The translations under genes and the position numbers were made by a program. The notes under the pieces are model-generated. The model did not search any database and was not told the DNA's origin. It worked only from the letters and a program-made list of their open reading frames with translations. Positions 1 through 7,378 of a stretch of 17,992 nucleotides of DNA are shown piece by piece. Within the stretch, counting starts at the first letter, position 1, and the number at the start of each line of letters is the position of its first letter. This stretch comes from DATIHQ01 sp035480535 (lineage in GTDB: Bacteria; Chlamydiota; Chlamydiia; Chlamydiales; SM23-39), in NCBI GenBank assembly GCA_035480535.1, contig DATIHQ010000075.1:1-17992 (forward strand), in the 5' to 3' direction.

Positions 1-583
1 CTGCATTGAGGCTTTTGAGTTGGAAAATATTCGCAGCCACCACATTGAACTCATCTTTTTTCTCTTCTCTTTCTTCAAAAGCCATTTTCACTTCTTCACG
101 CGAGAGAAAGAGGGAGGTTTTTTGGGGACGCCCCATCGCTCTATGAATCAGGCGGGAAAGCGCATCGAAGGCCCAAATGATGGGGCTTAAGATGCGGGAA
201 ATTAGAATCATGAGGGGCGCAAAAAACATCGCCACCTGCTCGGGGTGGCGCCTGGCGGCAAACATGGGAGCCAATTCTCCAAAAATCACCACGATCAACA
301 CTTGAGAGAGAGGCGCCCAATCGGGATCGAGATGGTTCGCCTCATAAAAACGGCGCGCGCACTCTGATCCAACAATGAGGGCTGTATTGATCCCGATCAG
401 GGTGGTTCCAAAAAGACGGGAAGGGCGATTGAGAAGATGGTTGATCCAAATCGCGCGGCGCGTTCCTAAGCTCACATAGTATTGCAGGCGAATTTTGTTA
501 AAAGAGACGCAAGCCATCTCAAACAGGGCGAAAAGCCCCTGAATGGCCACAGCGACAAGAGCAAAAATCAGATAGTGATTCAC
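1..583 (-). CDS. CNNM/CorC-type membrane protein, second tandem copy (3' end outside window)
   Basis: The minus strand is open from a GTG at 581-583 to the left edge, giving 194 codons. The protein begins MNHYLIFALVAVAIQGLFAL and continues with hydrophobic segments including the stretch around VLIVVIFGELAP, whose FGELAP matches the FGEVLPKS motif of the neighbouring copy; this is the DUF21 (CNNM) membrane domain. It ends near a charged REEVKMAFEEREE helix that normally leads into the CBS pair, which would lie outside the window. GTG is supported by a GGAGGA Shine-Dalgarno sequence just upstream and by a GTGA overlap with the stop of the preceding gene, which implies translational coupling. 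The family includes magnesium/cobalt transport proteins and the so-called hemolysin C proteins; the substrate here is unknown. Family call is firm, function only inferred. Confidence 0.85.
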   Translation of the reverse strand, partial: MNHYLIFALVAVAIQGLFALFEMACVSFNKIRLQYYVSLGTRRAIWINHLLNRPSRLFGTTLIGINTALIVGSECARRFYEANHLDPDWAPLSQVLIVVIFGELAPMFAARRHPEQVAMFFAPLMILISRILSPIIWAFDALSRLIHRAMGRPQKTSLFLSREEVKMAFEEREEKKDEFNVVAANIFQLKSLNA

Positions 584-1812
584 CGGATCCTCCGGACGTA
601 AATGCGGCGGATTCGGTTGGGATCGGAGGCTAAAACATAGAAGAGAAACTCATCGGTCGCATATTTTGTCCCGGCTGGGGGAATTTCCCCCAATTGCTCA
701 ATGAGCCAGCCCCCTAATGTCACAATGTTTTCGCGCGATTTCAAAGGAATGCCGAAAATCTCCTTAAATTCCGATAACTCCAATTTCCCACCAGCGATGA
801 TCACATCTTCGCTTGCGCGGGTGTAAAGACTTTTTGTATCGCGCCGATCTTTAATTTCTCCTACGACTTCTTCAATGAGATCTTCTTGCGTAATGAGTCC
901 AGAAATCGAACCATATTCGTCGACGATGATGGCCAAACTCTCCCCCCTTTCCCGCAAATTGTGCAACGCAGCCCAAGCCTTTGTCGTCTCGGGGATGTAG
1001 TAGGGCTTTTTCAAGATGGAAATGAGATCGGCTGGCTTTTGGATCTGATCGCGATGGAAAAAATAGCGGCGTGTCGACAAAATCCCTAAGAGATTTTCCA
1101 AATTCCCATCGCAAACAGGAACCCGCGTCGTCTCTAATTCGATGAAAAGACGAGTGAGCTGCGATAGAGGCTCTTGAATGTCATAGAAGAGAACTTCCTC
1201 TCTCGGCCTCATCCGCTCCTTGACCAAAGAGTGTTGCAAATCGAGCGCTCCCCCGATGAGTTCACATTCTTGGGGAAGAAGAACCCCGGCCTCCTCAGAC
1301 GTTTTCAAAACATGTCTTAATTCCTCCGTTGAGATTTCCTTTTCTTCCCTCAAGAAAAAGAAGAGAAATCGGGAAATCCAGCTCGTCGCCGCCGTGAGAG
1401 GTTCGCGAATGGGGCGGAGCCAGCGGGCCGCCCGATCGAGCCATGGCGCCACGCGGGGAGCAATATGGGTATTATTGGGTAAGGCAAGCGATTTGGGCAA
1501 CACCTCCCCAAAAATAAGCGTTAAAGCCAAGGGCAGGCCGATCTTTAATCCCCAACCGCTCACCCCTTCGAAAAGAGAGGATACGGTGTTCTGGACTAAG
1601 ATGTTGCAAAGCGTATTGAGCATTAAAATCGTGACCAGCAGCTCTCTGGGCCGTTCCATCAGCCGCGCAATGATATTGAGCCGCTCATCCGCTACATTTC
1701 GATACGACTTAATTGTCAAAGGAGATAGGGAAAAAAGAGCTGTTTCAGAAGCGGAAAAGAAACCGGAAAAAAGGATGAGAACGATCAAAAAACAGATGAG
1801 AGCAAGAATCAT
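580..1812 (-). CDS. CNNM/CorC (HlyC/TlyC-like) CBS-domain membrane protein
   Basis: The 410-aa protein has the classical order of this family. A DUF21 membrane domain comes first, with hydrophobic segments near residues 1-20, 57-80, 88-110 and 140-154 and the motifs SGFFSASETALFSLSP and FGEVLPKS (101-108). A CBS pair follows at about 200-325, containing VDEYGSISGLITQEDLIEEV. A C-terminal CorC_HlyC domain occupies about 330-410. Relatives are linked to magnesium or other divalent-cation efflux; the hemolysin name is historical. It starts with ATG at 1810-1812, overlapping the preceding small gene by ATGA, with no separate Shine-Dalgarno sequence visible, so coupling is likely. Its stop overlaps the GTG of a second family member downstream. 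Length is normal and nothing looks broken. The two copies may form a heteromer, which is inference. Confidence 0.92.
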   Translation of the reverse strand: MILALICFLIVLILFSGFFSASETALFSLSPLTIKSYRNVADERLNIIARLMERPRELLVTILMLNTLCNILVQNTVSSLFEGVSGWGLKIGLPLALTLIFGEVLPKSLALPNNTHIAPRVAPWLDRAARWLRPIREPLTAATSWISRFLFFFLREEKEISTEELRHVLKTSEEAGVLLPQECELIGGALDLQHSLVKERMRPREEVLFYDIQEPLSQLTRLFIELETTRVPVCDGNLENLLGILSTRRYFFHRDQIQKPADLISILKKPYYIPETTKAWAALHNLRERGESLAIIVDEYGSISGLITQEDLIEEVVGEIKDRRDTKSLYTRASEDVIIAGGKLELSEFKEIFGIPLKSRENIVTLGGWLIEQLGEIPPAGTKYATDEFLFYVLASDPNRIRRIYVRRIR

Positions 1813-2093
1813 TTACTGAAATGTACTTTTAAAAAGCCCTCTGGAACCACCCCTAAGTCCCTCATCAAAATCATTTCGATCCATGCGGGATCTCCCTGAG
1901 AGGCAAGGCGCAAATTCAGCTCCTCTTTTTCTTGGAGTGCCAAAAGATTTTCTTTTCCCATCTCTTCCAGACGGAATGTGAGTTCCCGAATCGAGGCTTT
2001 TTTCTCTTTGAATGCATGAAAATAGGCGAGACCGCTCAATGAACAAACAGCTGCAACCCACCACCAACTACGCCAGACCGAGGCCATCCCCAC
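1809..2093 (-). CDS. small single-pass membrane protein with coiled coil (FtsB/DivIC-like layout)
   Basis: This 94-aa protein has a short N-terminus with a tryptophan run, one hydrophobic segment at about residues 10-27 (WWWVAAVCSLSGLAYF), and a charged heptad-like helix at about 30-65 rich in Glu, Lys and Leu. A conserved-looking tail follows (MILMRDLGVVPEGFLKVHF). That layout is shared by FtsB/DivIC/FtsL-type septum proteins, but similarity in layout is not proof and I do not assign the name. GTG at 2091-2093 is preferred because GGGAG lies about six bases upstream; an ATG two codons inside is the alternative. It follows dcd by 54 bases and overlaps the first CNNM gene by ATGA, so it is probably part of one operon. 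Confidence 0.75.
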   Translation of the reverse strand: MGMASVWRSWWWVAAVCSLSGLAYFHAFKEKKASIRELTFRLEEMGKENLLALQEKEELNLRLASQGDPAWIEMILMRDLGVVPEGFLKVHFSK

Positions 2094-2147
2094 AAGAAAC
2101 TCCCTTCCCTTGCCTTATTCTATCGATTTACAAATTTCCCACCACTA

Positions 2148-2714
2148 TTAAATGGTCGGATAGGTGATTTCCATCTGTTTCATATATTTTCCCTTGCGAT
2201 CTGCGTAAGAGATTTCGCATACTTCTGCCGCTACAAAGAAAAGGACTTGCGCCAACCCTTCTCCTGCGTAAATCCTTGCAGGTAAAGGAGTTGTGTTCGA
2301 AATCTCCAAAGTCACATACCCTTCCCATTCGGGTTCAAAGGGGGTGACATTCACGATGATCCCGCAGCGGGCATAGGTAGATTTGCCGATGCAAAGGGTG
2401 AGGACATTCCGGGGAATCCGGAAATACTCGACGCTTTTGGCCAGGGCAAACGAATTGGGAGGAATGATGCAAGTTTCGCCCCGGATATCGACGAAGGCAT
2501 CGGCGCTGAAATTCTTTGGGTCTACTATGGAGTTGTAGACATTCGTGAACACCTTAAATTCTTGCGCCACGCGCAAGTCATATCCATAGCTCGAAAGGCC
2601 ATAGCTCACCAGCTTTCGCCCATTCGCTTCTTTTACTTGTTTATCGGCGAACGGCTCGATCATCTTTTTTTCGAGCGCCATTTTTCGAATCCAGCGATCA
2701 GATTGCAGCGACAT
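2148..2714 (-). CDS. dcd: dCTP deaminase
   Basis: This 188-aa enzyme deaminates dCTP to dUTP, which feeds dTMP synthesis. Conserved blocks are visible: LVSYGLSSYGYDLRVA near residues 36-51, IPPNSFALAKSVEYFRIPRN, GKSTYARCGIIVNVTPFEPE with its substrate-binding Arg/Ser region, and GYVTLEISNTTPLP carrying the expected catalytic Glu in the LEISN segment. It closely resembles chlamydial Dcd from memory, including the C-terminal YADRKGKY motif. The ATG at 2712-2714 (MSLQSDRW) fits the family N-terminus and has a G-rich Shine-Dalgarno (GGGGGGA) three bases upstream; a TTG four codons further out is less likely. It diverges from ruvB across 66 bases and is probably the first gene of the minus-strand operon. 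Confidence 0.96.
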   Translation of the reverse strand: MSLQSDRWIRKMALEKKMIEPFADKQVKEANGRKLVSYGLSSYGYDLRVAQEFKVFTNVYNSIVDPKNFSADAFVDIRGETCIIPPNSFALAKSVEYFRIPRNVLTLCIGKSTYARCGIIVNVTPFEPEWEGYVTLEISNTTPLPARIYAGEGLAQVLFFVAAEVCEISYADRKGKYMKQMEITYPTI

Positions 2715-2780
2715 AAATCCCCCCAAAGGTTCTTTAGATATAGCTTTTCAAATGCTTTTCTTGCTACATTTTTTCATTAT

Positions 2781-3797
2781 ATGAGTGAAGCATTTATCGA
2801 GTCCTCTTGGACACAACCCGACGTTCCGTTTGAGACGCCCTTGCGCCCTCAAACTTTGGGTGAATTTGTGGGACAAGAAGCCGTGCGCAGCCGCTTGGAA
2901 ATTTTCATCGAAGCCGCGCGCAGCCGCAAAGAAGCTTTAGGTCATTGCCTTTTTTCAGGACCGCCTGGACTTGGCAAGACAACTCTTGCCCACATTATTT
3001 CAAAAGCGATGGGAACCCATTTGACCGTCACATCGGGTCCTGCCATTGAAAAACCGGGAGATCTCGCGGGACTTCTCACCAATTTAAAACTCGGCGATGT
3101 CCTTTTTATCGATGAAATCCACCGCTTATCGAAAACGGCGGAAGAATATCTCTATTCGGCCATGGAGGATTTCTCGCTCGATCTTCTCATCGATACAGGC
3201 CCCAATGCGCGCAGCGTGCAAGTAAAACTCAATCCCTTTACTCTCGTTGGCGCCACCACTCGATCGGGCCTCTTAAGCGCCCCCATCCGCACCCGATTTT
3301 TGATTTCGCTCAGGCTCGATTATTATGAGCCGGCAACTTTGCGCCAAATCATTCAGCGCTCCGCCTCTCTTTTGCAACTGAAATTTACCGACGATGCCGC
3401 GTTTGAAATTGCCAAACGATCGCGCGGAACGCCCCGAATCGCCAATAATCTGCTTCGCTGGGTCCGCGATTTTGCACAAATCCAAAAACAAAAAATAATC
3501 GATCTTTCGCTGGCAAAAAAGGCTCTCGAAATGCTTGCAATCGATGAATTGGGTCTAGATGAGATGGACAAAAAAATCTTATCCGTTATCATTGACCATC
3601 ACGAGGGAGGCCCTGTCGGCCTCAATAATTTGGCGGCTGCAGTAGGAGAAGAGCCCCATACCGTAGAGGAAGTTTATGAACCTTTTCTCATCTTACAAGG
3701 GATGATTAAGAGAACTCCTCGCGGGCGGGAAGCCACTGCGATTGCCTATGAACATCTGGGGCGAAAACCCAAAAAAATACCGGAGTCAAAACCATGA
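2781..3797 (+). CDS. ruvB: Holliday junction branch-migration ATPase RuvB
   Basis: This 338-aa hexameric AAA+ motor works with RuvA and RuvC to move Holliday junctions. Visible motifs are the N-terminal LRPQTLGEFVGQ, Walker A GPPGLGKTT near residues 57-65, Walker B LFIDEIHR, sensor 1 GATTRSG, the IRTRF segment holding the arginine finger, sensor 2 SRGTPRIANNLLRW, and the C-terminal winged helix with GGPVGLNNLAAAVGEE and RTPRGREAT. Start choice: the frame stays open about 73 codons upstream, but that part overlaps dcd antisense and has no family resemblance, so ATG at 2781 (MSEAFIESSW) is taken; it gives the normal RuvB length. No good Shine-Dalgarno is seen. Its stop overlaps the start of the SpoIID-like gene (ATGA). 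Confidence 0.96.
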   Translation: MSEAFIESSWTQPDVPFETPLRPQTLGEFVGQEAVRSRLEIFIEAARSRKEALGHCLFSGPPGLGKTTLAHIISKAMGTHLTVTSGPAIEKPGDLAGLLTNLKLGDVLFIDEIHRLSKTAEEYLYSAMEDFSLDLLIDTGPNARSVQVKLNPFTLVGATTRSGLLSAPIRTRFLISLRLDYYEPATLRQIIQRSASLLQLKFTDDAAFEIAKRSRGTPRIANNLLRWVRDFAQIQKQKIIDLSLAKKALEMLAIDELGLDEMDKKILSVIIDHHEGGPVGLNNLAAAVGEEPHTVEEVYEPFLILQGMIKRTPRGREATAIAYEHLGRKPKKIPESKP

Positions 3798-4981
3798 AAG
3801 CTATTGTAGCCGCTGCGGCCCTTCTTTGCACTGCCGTCTTTGCGCAAGAAAATAATCCCTCATTTGAGCGGATTGCCGAACCTATGGCGCCGCGTAACAT
3901 TCAAGTCCTTCTCGAAAAAGATGCCTCAGAGGCTCTTCTCGAGATCAAAGGCCCCTATTACATCTTCAATCCTCACGATGGATCGCGCATCGCCTCTGGC
4001 CTGCTCGGCAAAAGGTTCATCATCCGCGAACTCGACACAGGGCTTAAATGGGGAGAAGAATTCCCCGGCATCCATCAAGTCTATCTGAAGCCCCGCTCCT
4101 CAGAAACGACGATCTTCGTCAATGGCATTCAATACAATGGCGCGATCGCCATCTATGGCGTCTCTGGAACGATCAATGTGATCAACGACATCGACATCGA
4201 ATCCTTTGTCAAAGCGCAGCTCACTGCCCAATTCCCCTCTCCTCTCGAGCCAGAAGTGATGTCGGCCCTCGCCATCCTCGCCCGCACAGACGCCTACTAC
4301 AATTCAACCCGCGCCTCGACCAGTTTTTGGCACGTAGATGCCCATGACGTCGGCTACCAAGGCTCTGCCCTCGTCGTTTCGAATTCAGCCACAGAAAAAG
4401 CGGTCGACACGACCCGCCACCTCATTCTTGTCCATGCAGAAGAGGGAAGAAATGTCCCCTTCGCTGCCACCTGGACGGAAAACAGCGCCGGCAAAACAGC
4501 CCCCTACGCATCCATCTTCCGCAAAGAAGTCTTCGCTCCTGAAAAAGGAGTGGAAGCTCCTCACGCCGCCCTCGCTCGGCACGAATCCAAGTGGAGCTAT
4601 CAAATTGGGAAAAAAACGCTCGCCCACCTCCTCGACATTTCACAAATTAAATCGATCGAGCTCTTTATGGATCCCGCCTCCAACAAAATCTACGGCGTCC
4701 GGATCAAAGATGGCGTCGACACCCACGACATTGACTTCATCACGCTCCAAGATCGCCTCGGCAAAAACCATCTGCAAAGCTCTGACTTCACCGTCTCCCT
4801 CAAAGACGACGCCATCCTCTTTTCCGGCTTCGGCAAAGGGCACGGCGTGGGCCTCTGCCTCTACTCAGCTAGCGCGCTCGCGCAAAACGGAGAAAACGCA
4901 GTCAAGATTCTCTCGAAATTCTTCCCAGAGACGTATTTGTATAACCTGAACGCGATCCCAGGAGAGATAGAGAAGAGATAG
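3794..4981 (+). CDS. spoIID: SpoIID/LytB-domain secreted protein (septal peptidoglycan-related)
   Basis: This 395-aa protein begins with a signal peptide (MKAIVAAAALLCTAVFA, likely cleaved before QENN). The SpoIID domain follows: GTINVINDIDIESFVKAQL at about 124-142, the ALAILARTDAYYNSTR block at about 155-170, and the C-terminal GFGKGHGVGLCLYSASALA motif with the usual invariant Gly-His-Gly. SpoIID is a lytic transglycosylase acting on peptidoglycan stripped of stem peptides; chlamydiae keep a homologue thought to act on the division-septum ring. Ungapped comparison with the remembered family consensus places Gln146 (CAA) at the position of the catalytic Glu (the SEMP segment), so activity is in doubt. 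It overlaps ruvB by ATGA, matching the chlamydial order dcd-ruvB-spoIID as I remember it. A palindromic repeat cluster follows the stop. Confidence 0.88.
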   Translation: MKAIVAAAALLCTAVFAQENNPSFERIAEPMAPRNIQVLLEKDASEALLEIKGPYYIFNPHDGSRIASGLLGKRFIIRELDTGLKWGEEFPGIHQVYLKPRSSETTIFVNGIQYNGAIAIYGVSGTINVINDIDIESFVKAQLTAQFPSPLEPEVMSALAILARTDAYYNSTRASTSFWHVDAHDVGYQGSALVVSNSATEKAVDTTRHLILVHAEEGRNVPFAATWTENSAGKTAPYASIFRKEVFAPEKGVEAPHAALARHESKWSYQIGKKTLAHLLDISQIKSIELFMDPASNKIYGVRIKDGVDTHDIDFITLQDRLGKNHLQSSDFTVSLKDDAILFSGFGKGHGVGLCLYSASALAQNGENAVKILSKFFPETYLYNLNAIPGEIEKR

Positions 4982-4998
4982 AAAGAGAAAGAAAAGCC

Positions 4999-5237
4999 GT
5001 CGGGCGGCTCCGCCCCCCGCGGCCCCAATCGGGCTCGGGCTCGCACGCGGGCTCGGGCTCGAATGCACAACCCATTTGCGAATCACAATTCAAATTCCGT
5101 CTTCTCATCAACAACAGGTGAGGGCATTAGGGGCAGCGGGGCGGGGGCGGGGGCAAAGCCCCGACCACGAGCCCGATTGGGGCGCGGGGGGCTGTGCCCC
5201 CGACAATTCGGGGCTGCGGGGGGCGAAGCCGCCCGAC
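4999..5237. repeat. GC-rich palindromic repeat cluster
   Basis: This gene-free stretch is built from related GC-rich blocks. Bases 4999-5026 pair with 5210-5237 as a 28-base inverted repeat with two mismatches. Bases 5014-5037, overlapping the first arm, pair with 5168-5190 with one base of length difference. A 14-base block (CGGGCTCGGGCTCG) occurs twice, at 5030 and 5048. Local hairpins sit at 5150-5162 (GGGGC-AAA-GCCCC) and 5187-5201 (GGGGGC-TGT-GCCCCC). It may end transcription from spoIID or be a REP-like mobile family; there is no T-run typical of an intrinsic terminator. Arg-rich open frames through it are composition artefacts. Confidence 0.85.
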
Positions 5238-5264
5238 GCCTTCTTGGGGTGGGGCGATTTCAGA

Positions 5265-5293
5265 TTTACAAAAGAAGTCTTCGATGATAGAAT
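5265..5293 (+). promoter_or_regulatory. promoter of the SRP RNA gene
   Basis: TTTACA at 5265-5270 and TAGAAT at 5288-5293 lie 17 bases apart. Each differs by one base from the sigma-70-type consensus. The expected start, about 7 bases downstream, coincides with the 5' end of the RNA deduced from its closing stem. Confidence 0.75.
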
Positions 5294-5298
5294 TTCCT

Positions 5299-5398
5299 AT
5301 GCCGGGGACCTCGTGGAATAAGCTGTCCGAACCAGGCCAGGGCCGGAAGGCAGCATCCTTAAGGAATCTGCCTTATGCCACGAGATCATCTCCGGTAT
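5299..5398 (+). ncRNA. ffs: signal recognition particle RNA (4.5S type)
   Basis: The diagnostic apical domain is present at about 5332-5356: CCAGG, then GCC-GGAA-GGC closing the GGAA tetraloop, then the AGCA side of the symmetric loop that binds Ffh. The rod closes with ATAAG/CTTAT, CTCGTGG/CCACGAG and an outer stem of 5299-5308 with 5389-5398 (two G-U pairs). The deduced length is about 100 nt with no Alu domain, which is the short bacterial form. A U-rich stretch (TATTTTCTATT) follows and may end transcription. The RNA scaffolds Ffh for co-translational targeting to the membrane. It runs convergent to the 557-aa gene, whose stop lies four bases beyond. The exact ends are inferred from pairing. 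Confidence 0.93.
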
Positions 5399-5401
5399 TT
5401 T

Positions 5402-7075
5402 CTATTGATCCAACGCTCTTAACATTCCCGTTAAGTACGTACGAACCGTTTCTTCTGGAGCGTAAGTACTGATCCCTTGAGCAATTACAAAGGCTCGTTC
5501 CCCAGGAAGAATTTGAGTAAAACAGGGATGATTTTCAATCAGCTTTAAAATAGCGATCTGAGCTTGAGGATCAGCCGGTCGATCACCCAAGAATGTTTGT
5601 GCAATCTTTGGAAACGCACTTTTCAAGCAGTTGGCTGAAATCTTGTTAGAGCGAAAATGACTTAAGATCAATTCAACCGCAGGTTCATCTAAATTTGCAC
5701 AAGATTGGAAAAGAGTTTCTCCTAAATGATTTTTAGTAAACTGACTAGCTAAAGGGCTGCGCAAAAGATCGTAAACGACCAACGAATACTGATAAAATGC
5801 AGCAACATAAAGAAATCTACCCCTAGTCTTTAGAGATACTTGCCCAAAAGCAGGAGAGCGCGCGATCATACGGAGCTTTATGCCAGTTCCATCATAGGAA
5901 GCCTGAAACTCAGCCCTTTCTATATTTTTGAATACCGATTCAAGTTCCCTCTCTAATTCGGGTGCAGACATCGACTGGTATTTGTTTGGAGTTGTTAGTT
6001 CCCCAATATGAATGCCGATCGCATACAATCTCGATTTTGAGTGATTGTGAAACCATCTTGATAGATTATAAAGAGAGCAAAGGGGATGAAGAGTTTCGGC
6101 AACTTCTCGTGCATAATTGTCTCTATAGTCATAAGCTTCATGTAGCTGCGAAACATCTGCAGCTTTTACAGCATCATAGAGGGCGGGAGTGAAAAACTCT
6201 TTGTGAATTTCAATTAAATAGGGACTGCCCTGCTTACAAAACTCTTTATAGCTTGTGCTCTTTCTAATTTGATTGAGTAAGAGAATGAATTGGATTTTAA
6301 AAACAACAGATACTGCATTTTCTTCATCAGTAAAATTAAGCCAGCCTTTGCAAACATCTCCAAATTCTCCCCACTTCATTTGCGCAATGGCTTCATTCAA
6401 TTCTGTTTCGAAAGCAAAATAAGGACTTGTTAATGGTTGAGCAACTGATGCAAGATTTTCTTTTTCTTCTTCGTCGTCAAAAGGTGCAGCTACCGAAGCT
6501 ATAGAACTTGCCTGTGAAGATGAAGTTGATAGTGAGGCTGCTACTGGGGCGGCTACAGAACTTTCTGGTGATGGGGTTAGTTGATTGACTGGTACTTCGG
6601 TCGGCCAGTGAATATAGTGTGGTTGAGTTGGTGTTGCAGGTCTATCCAGATCTTCCCGAGCTGAAGTCGACTGTGGAGTTGGTTCAGAGGCTGGCATAGC
6701 TACAATTCGCGGTGTAATTGCTTCTGGGAGAATCCGAGCCGCTTTTGCGGCAACGGTACCTGTTGCGATACCTAGGAGTCCTCCTGCAGCCGTTAGAAGC
6801 CCTCCGTAAATGTGCTTAACTATTGGAGGTGTCTCGCAAACAGGATCGGGAGTTCCGTAAAGCAGTTCGCCAATTGCTGTAGATCCCAAAACGGCTTGAG
6901 CTGCGGGCTGAGTGCAAACAGGCGCTAAGGCGGCGGCAACAGCAGGCAGGGCGTAGCAACCAAAAGCTGTGGCTGCAACTGCGCCGGCGGCAGTTTTTGG
7001 ATGGGTTTGGACATATTGTTTGGCTTGGGCAAATTTTTGAGAACAAGTAGCAGCAACAGAGCTTAGTGATGACAT
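5402..7075 (-). CDS. hypothetical protein with paired N-terminal hydrophobic segments (Inc-like layout)
   Basis: I do not recognise this 557-aa protein by sequence. Residues 28-53 and 90-113 are hydrophobic, separated by a Cys-containing link (C54, C80). A Ser/Ala/Pro/Thr-rich low-complexity region spans about 125-210. The remaining soluble part is helical-looking, and its end (about 460-530: CANLDEPAVELILSHF, AQIAILKLIENHP) resembles degenerate ankyrin or similar helical repeats. Two hydrophobic segments near the N-terminus and a large soluble tail recall chlamydial inclusion-membrane proteins, but the link is longer than in a typical bilobed Inc domain. The first 113 residues resemble the 125-aa product encoded upstream (7379-7756). 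Start ATG has AAAAGGAT as Shine-Dalgarno. It appears more AT-rich than the flanking housekeeping genes. Confidence 0.85.
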   Translation of the reverse strand: MSSLSSVAATCSQKFAQAKQYVQTHPKTAAGAVAATAFGCYALPAVAAALAPVCTQPAAQAVLGSTAIGELLYGTPDPVCETPPIVKHIYGGLLTAAGGLLGIATGTVAAKAARILPEAITPRIVAMPASEPTPQSTSAREDLDRPATPTQPHYIHWPTEVPVNQLTPSPESSVAAPVAASLSTSSSQASSIASVAAPFDDEEEKENLASVAQPLTSPYFAFETELNEAIAQMKWGEFGDVCKGWLNFTDEENAVSVVFKIQFILLLNQIRKSTSYKEFCKQGSPYLIEIHKEFFTPALYDAVKAADVSQLHEAYDYRDNYAREVAETLHPLCSLYNLSRWFHNHSKSRLYAIGIHIGELTTPNKYQSMSAPELERELESVFKNIERAEFQASYDGTGIKLRMIARSPAFGQVSLKTRGRFLYVAAFYQYSLVVYDLLRSPLASQFTKNHLGETLFQSCANLDEPAVELILSHFRSNKISANCLKSAFPKIAQTFLGDRPADPQAQIAILKLIENHPCFTQILPGERAFVIAQGISTYAPEETVRTYLTGMLRALDQ

Positions 7076-7102
7076 AATTATCCTTTTAATATTAAAGTGA
7101 TA

Positions 7103-7145
7103 ATTATATCAGAATATCAAGAACAAAACTATGCTAAAATTATGA
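7103..7145 (-). promoter_or_regulatory. promoter region of the 557-aa gene with 20-base shared block
   Basis: On the minus strand TGATATAAT forms an extended -10 (TATAAT at 7103-7108). Seventeen bases upstream begins a block at 7126-7145, TCATAATTTTAGCATAGTTT, that is identical to 7805-7824 before the paralogous 125-aa gene. The -35 position falls in TAGTTT, a poor consensus match, so the block may be an activator site or simply a duplicated promoter. Confidence 0.6.
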
Positions 7146-7193
7146 TTTAGCTGATGAGGAAATTTTTAACTTTACACAAAGTGATTGAACCGC

Positions 7194-7356
7194 TCAGGGA
7201 ACCTGCAAAGTTTTCTTGCCGAGCGACAAGGTCAACGATGGAAACGATGTAACGATTAAACGATAGGAATTTTTTATTTTTTTCATCGTTATATCGTTAT
7301 ATCGTTCACATCGTTGTGCTCTGTTGTAACCATAATGGACTTTGCAGGTGTCCTGG
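7194..7356. repeat. foldback (MITE-like) inverted repeat with AACGAT units
   Basis: The gap between the paralogous genes holds a nested inverted repeat. Outer arms are 7194-7211 and 7339-7356 (18 bases, three mismatches, with an uninterrupted ACCTGCAAAGT/ACTTTGCAGGT). Inner arms are 7233-7266 and 7283-7316 (27 of 34 match). Each inner arm carries four AACGAT units spaced 8-9 bases apart, in mirror order, around an AT-rich centre (GAATTTTTTATTTTTTT). No gene is visible. It could be a MITE-like insertion, a hairpin in the RNA, or a protein-binding array; no clear target-site duplication is seen. Confidence 0.8.
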
Positions 7357-7378
7357 GTAGTGACAGAATTTACTGTTG

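Noticed and set aside
1220..1819. 199-codon plus-strand frame opposite the CNNM gene
   Set aside because: It is antisense to a well-supported family member, basic and low complexity, with no family resemblance.
2715..2726. TTG start four codons upstream for dcd
   Set aside because: The G-rich Shine-Dalgarno lies inside that stretch, and ATG at 2714 matches the family N-terminus.
2562..2780. N-terminal extension of about 73 codons to RuvB
   Set aside because: It overlaps dcd on the other strand, has no RuvB-like residues, and ATG at 2781 gives the normal family length.
4338..4949. 203-codon frame inside the SpoIID gene
   Set aside because: It is a Ser/Thr/Pro/Lys-rich shadow frame; the true frame has signal peptide and SpoIID motifs across the same region.
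4861..5321. Several Arg/Gly/Pro-rich open frames on both strands around the GC-rich repeats
   Set aside because: They arise from low-complexity GC-rich palindromes, have no conserved motif or Shine-Dalgarno, and one runs into the SRP RNA.
7233..7316. AACGAT repeats as a CRISPR array or plasmid-type origin
   Set aside because: Units are six bases with only 2-3-base gaps, mirrored in two arms, with no spacers and no replication or Cas gene nearby.
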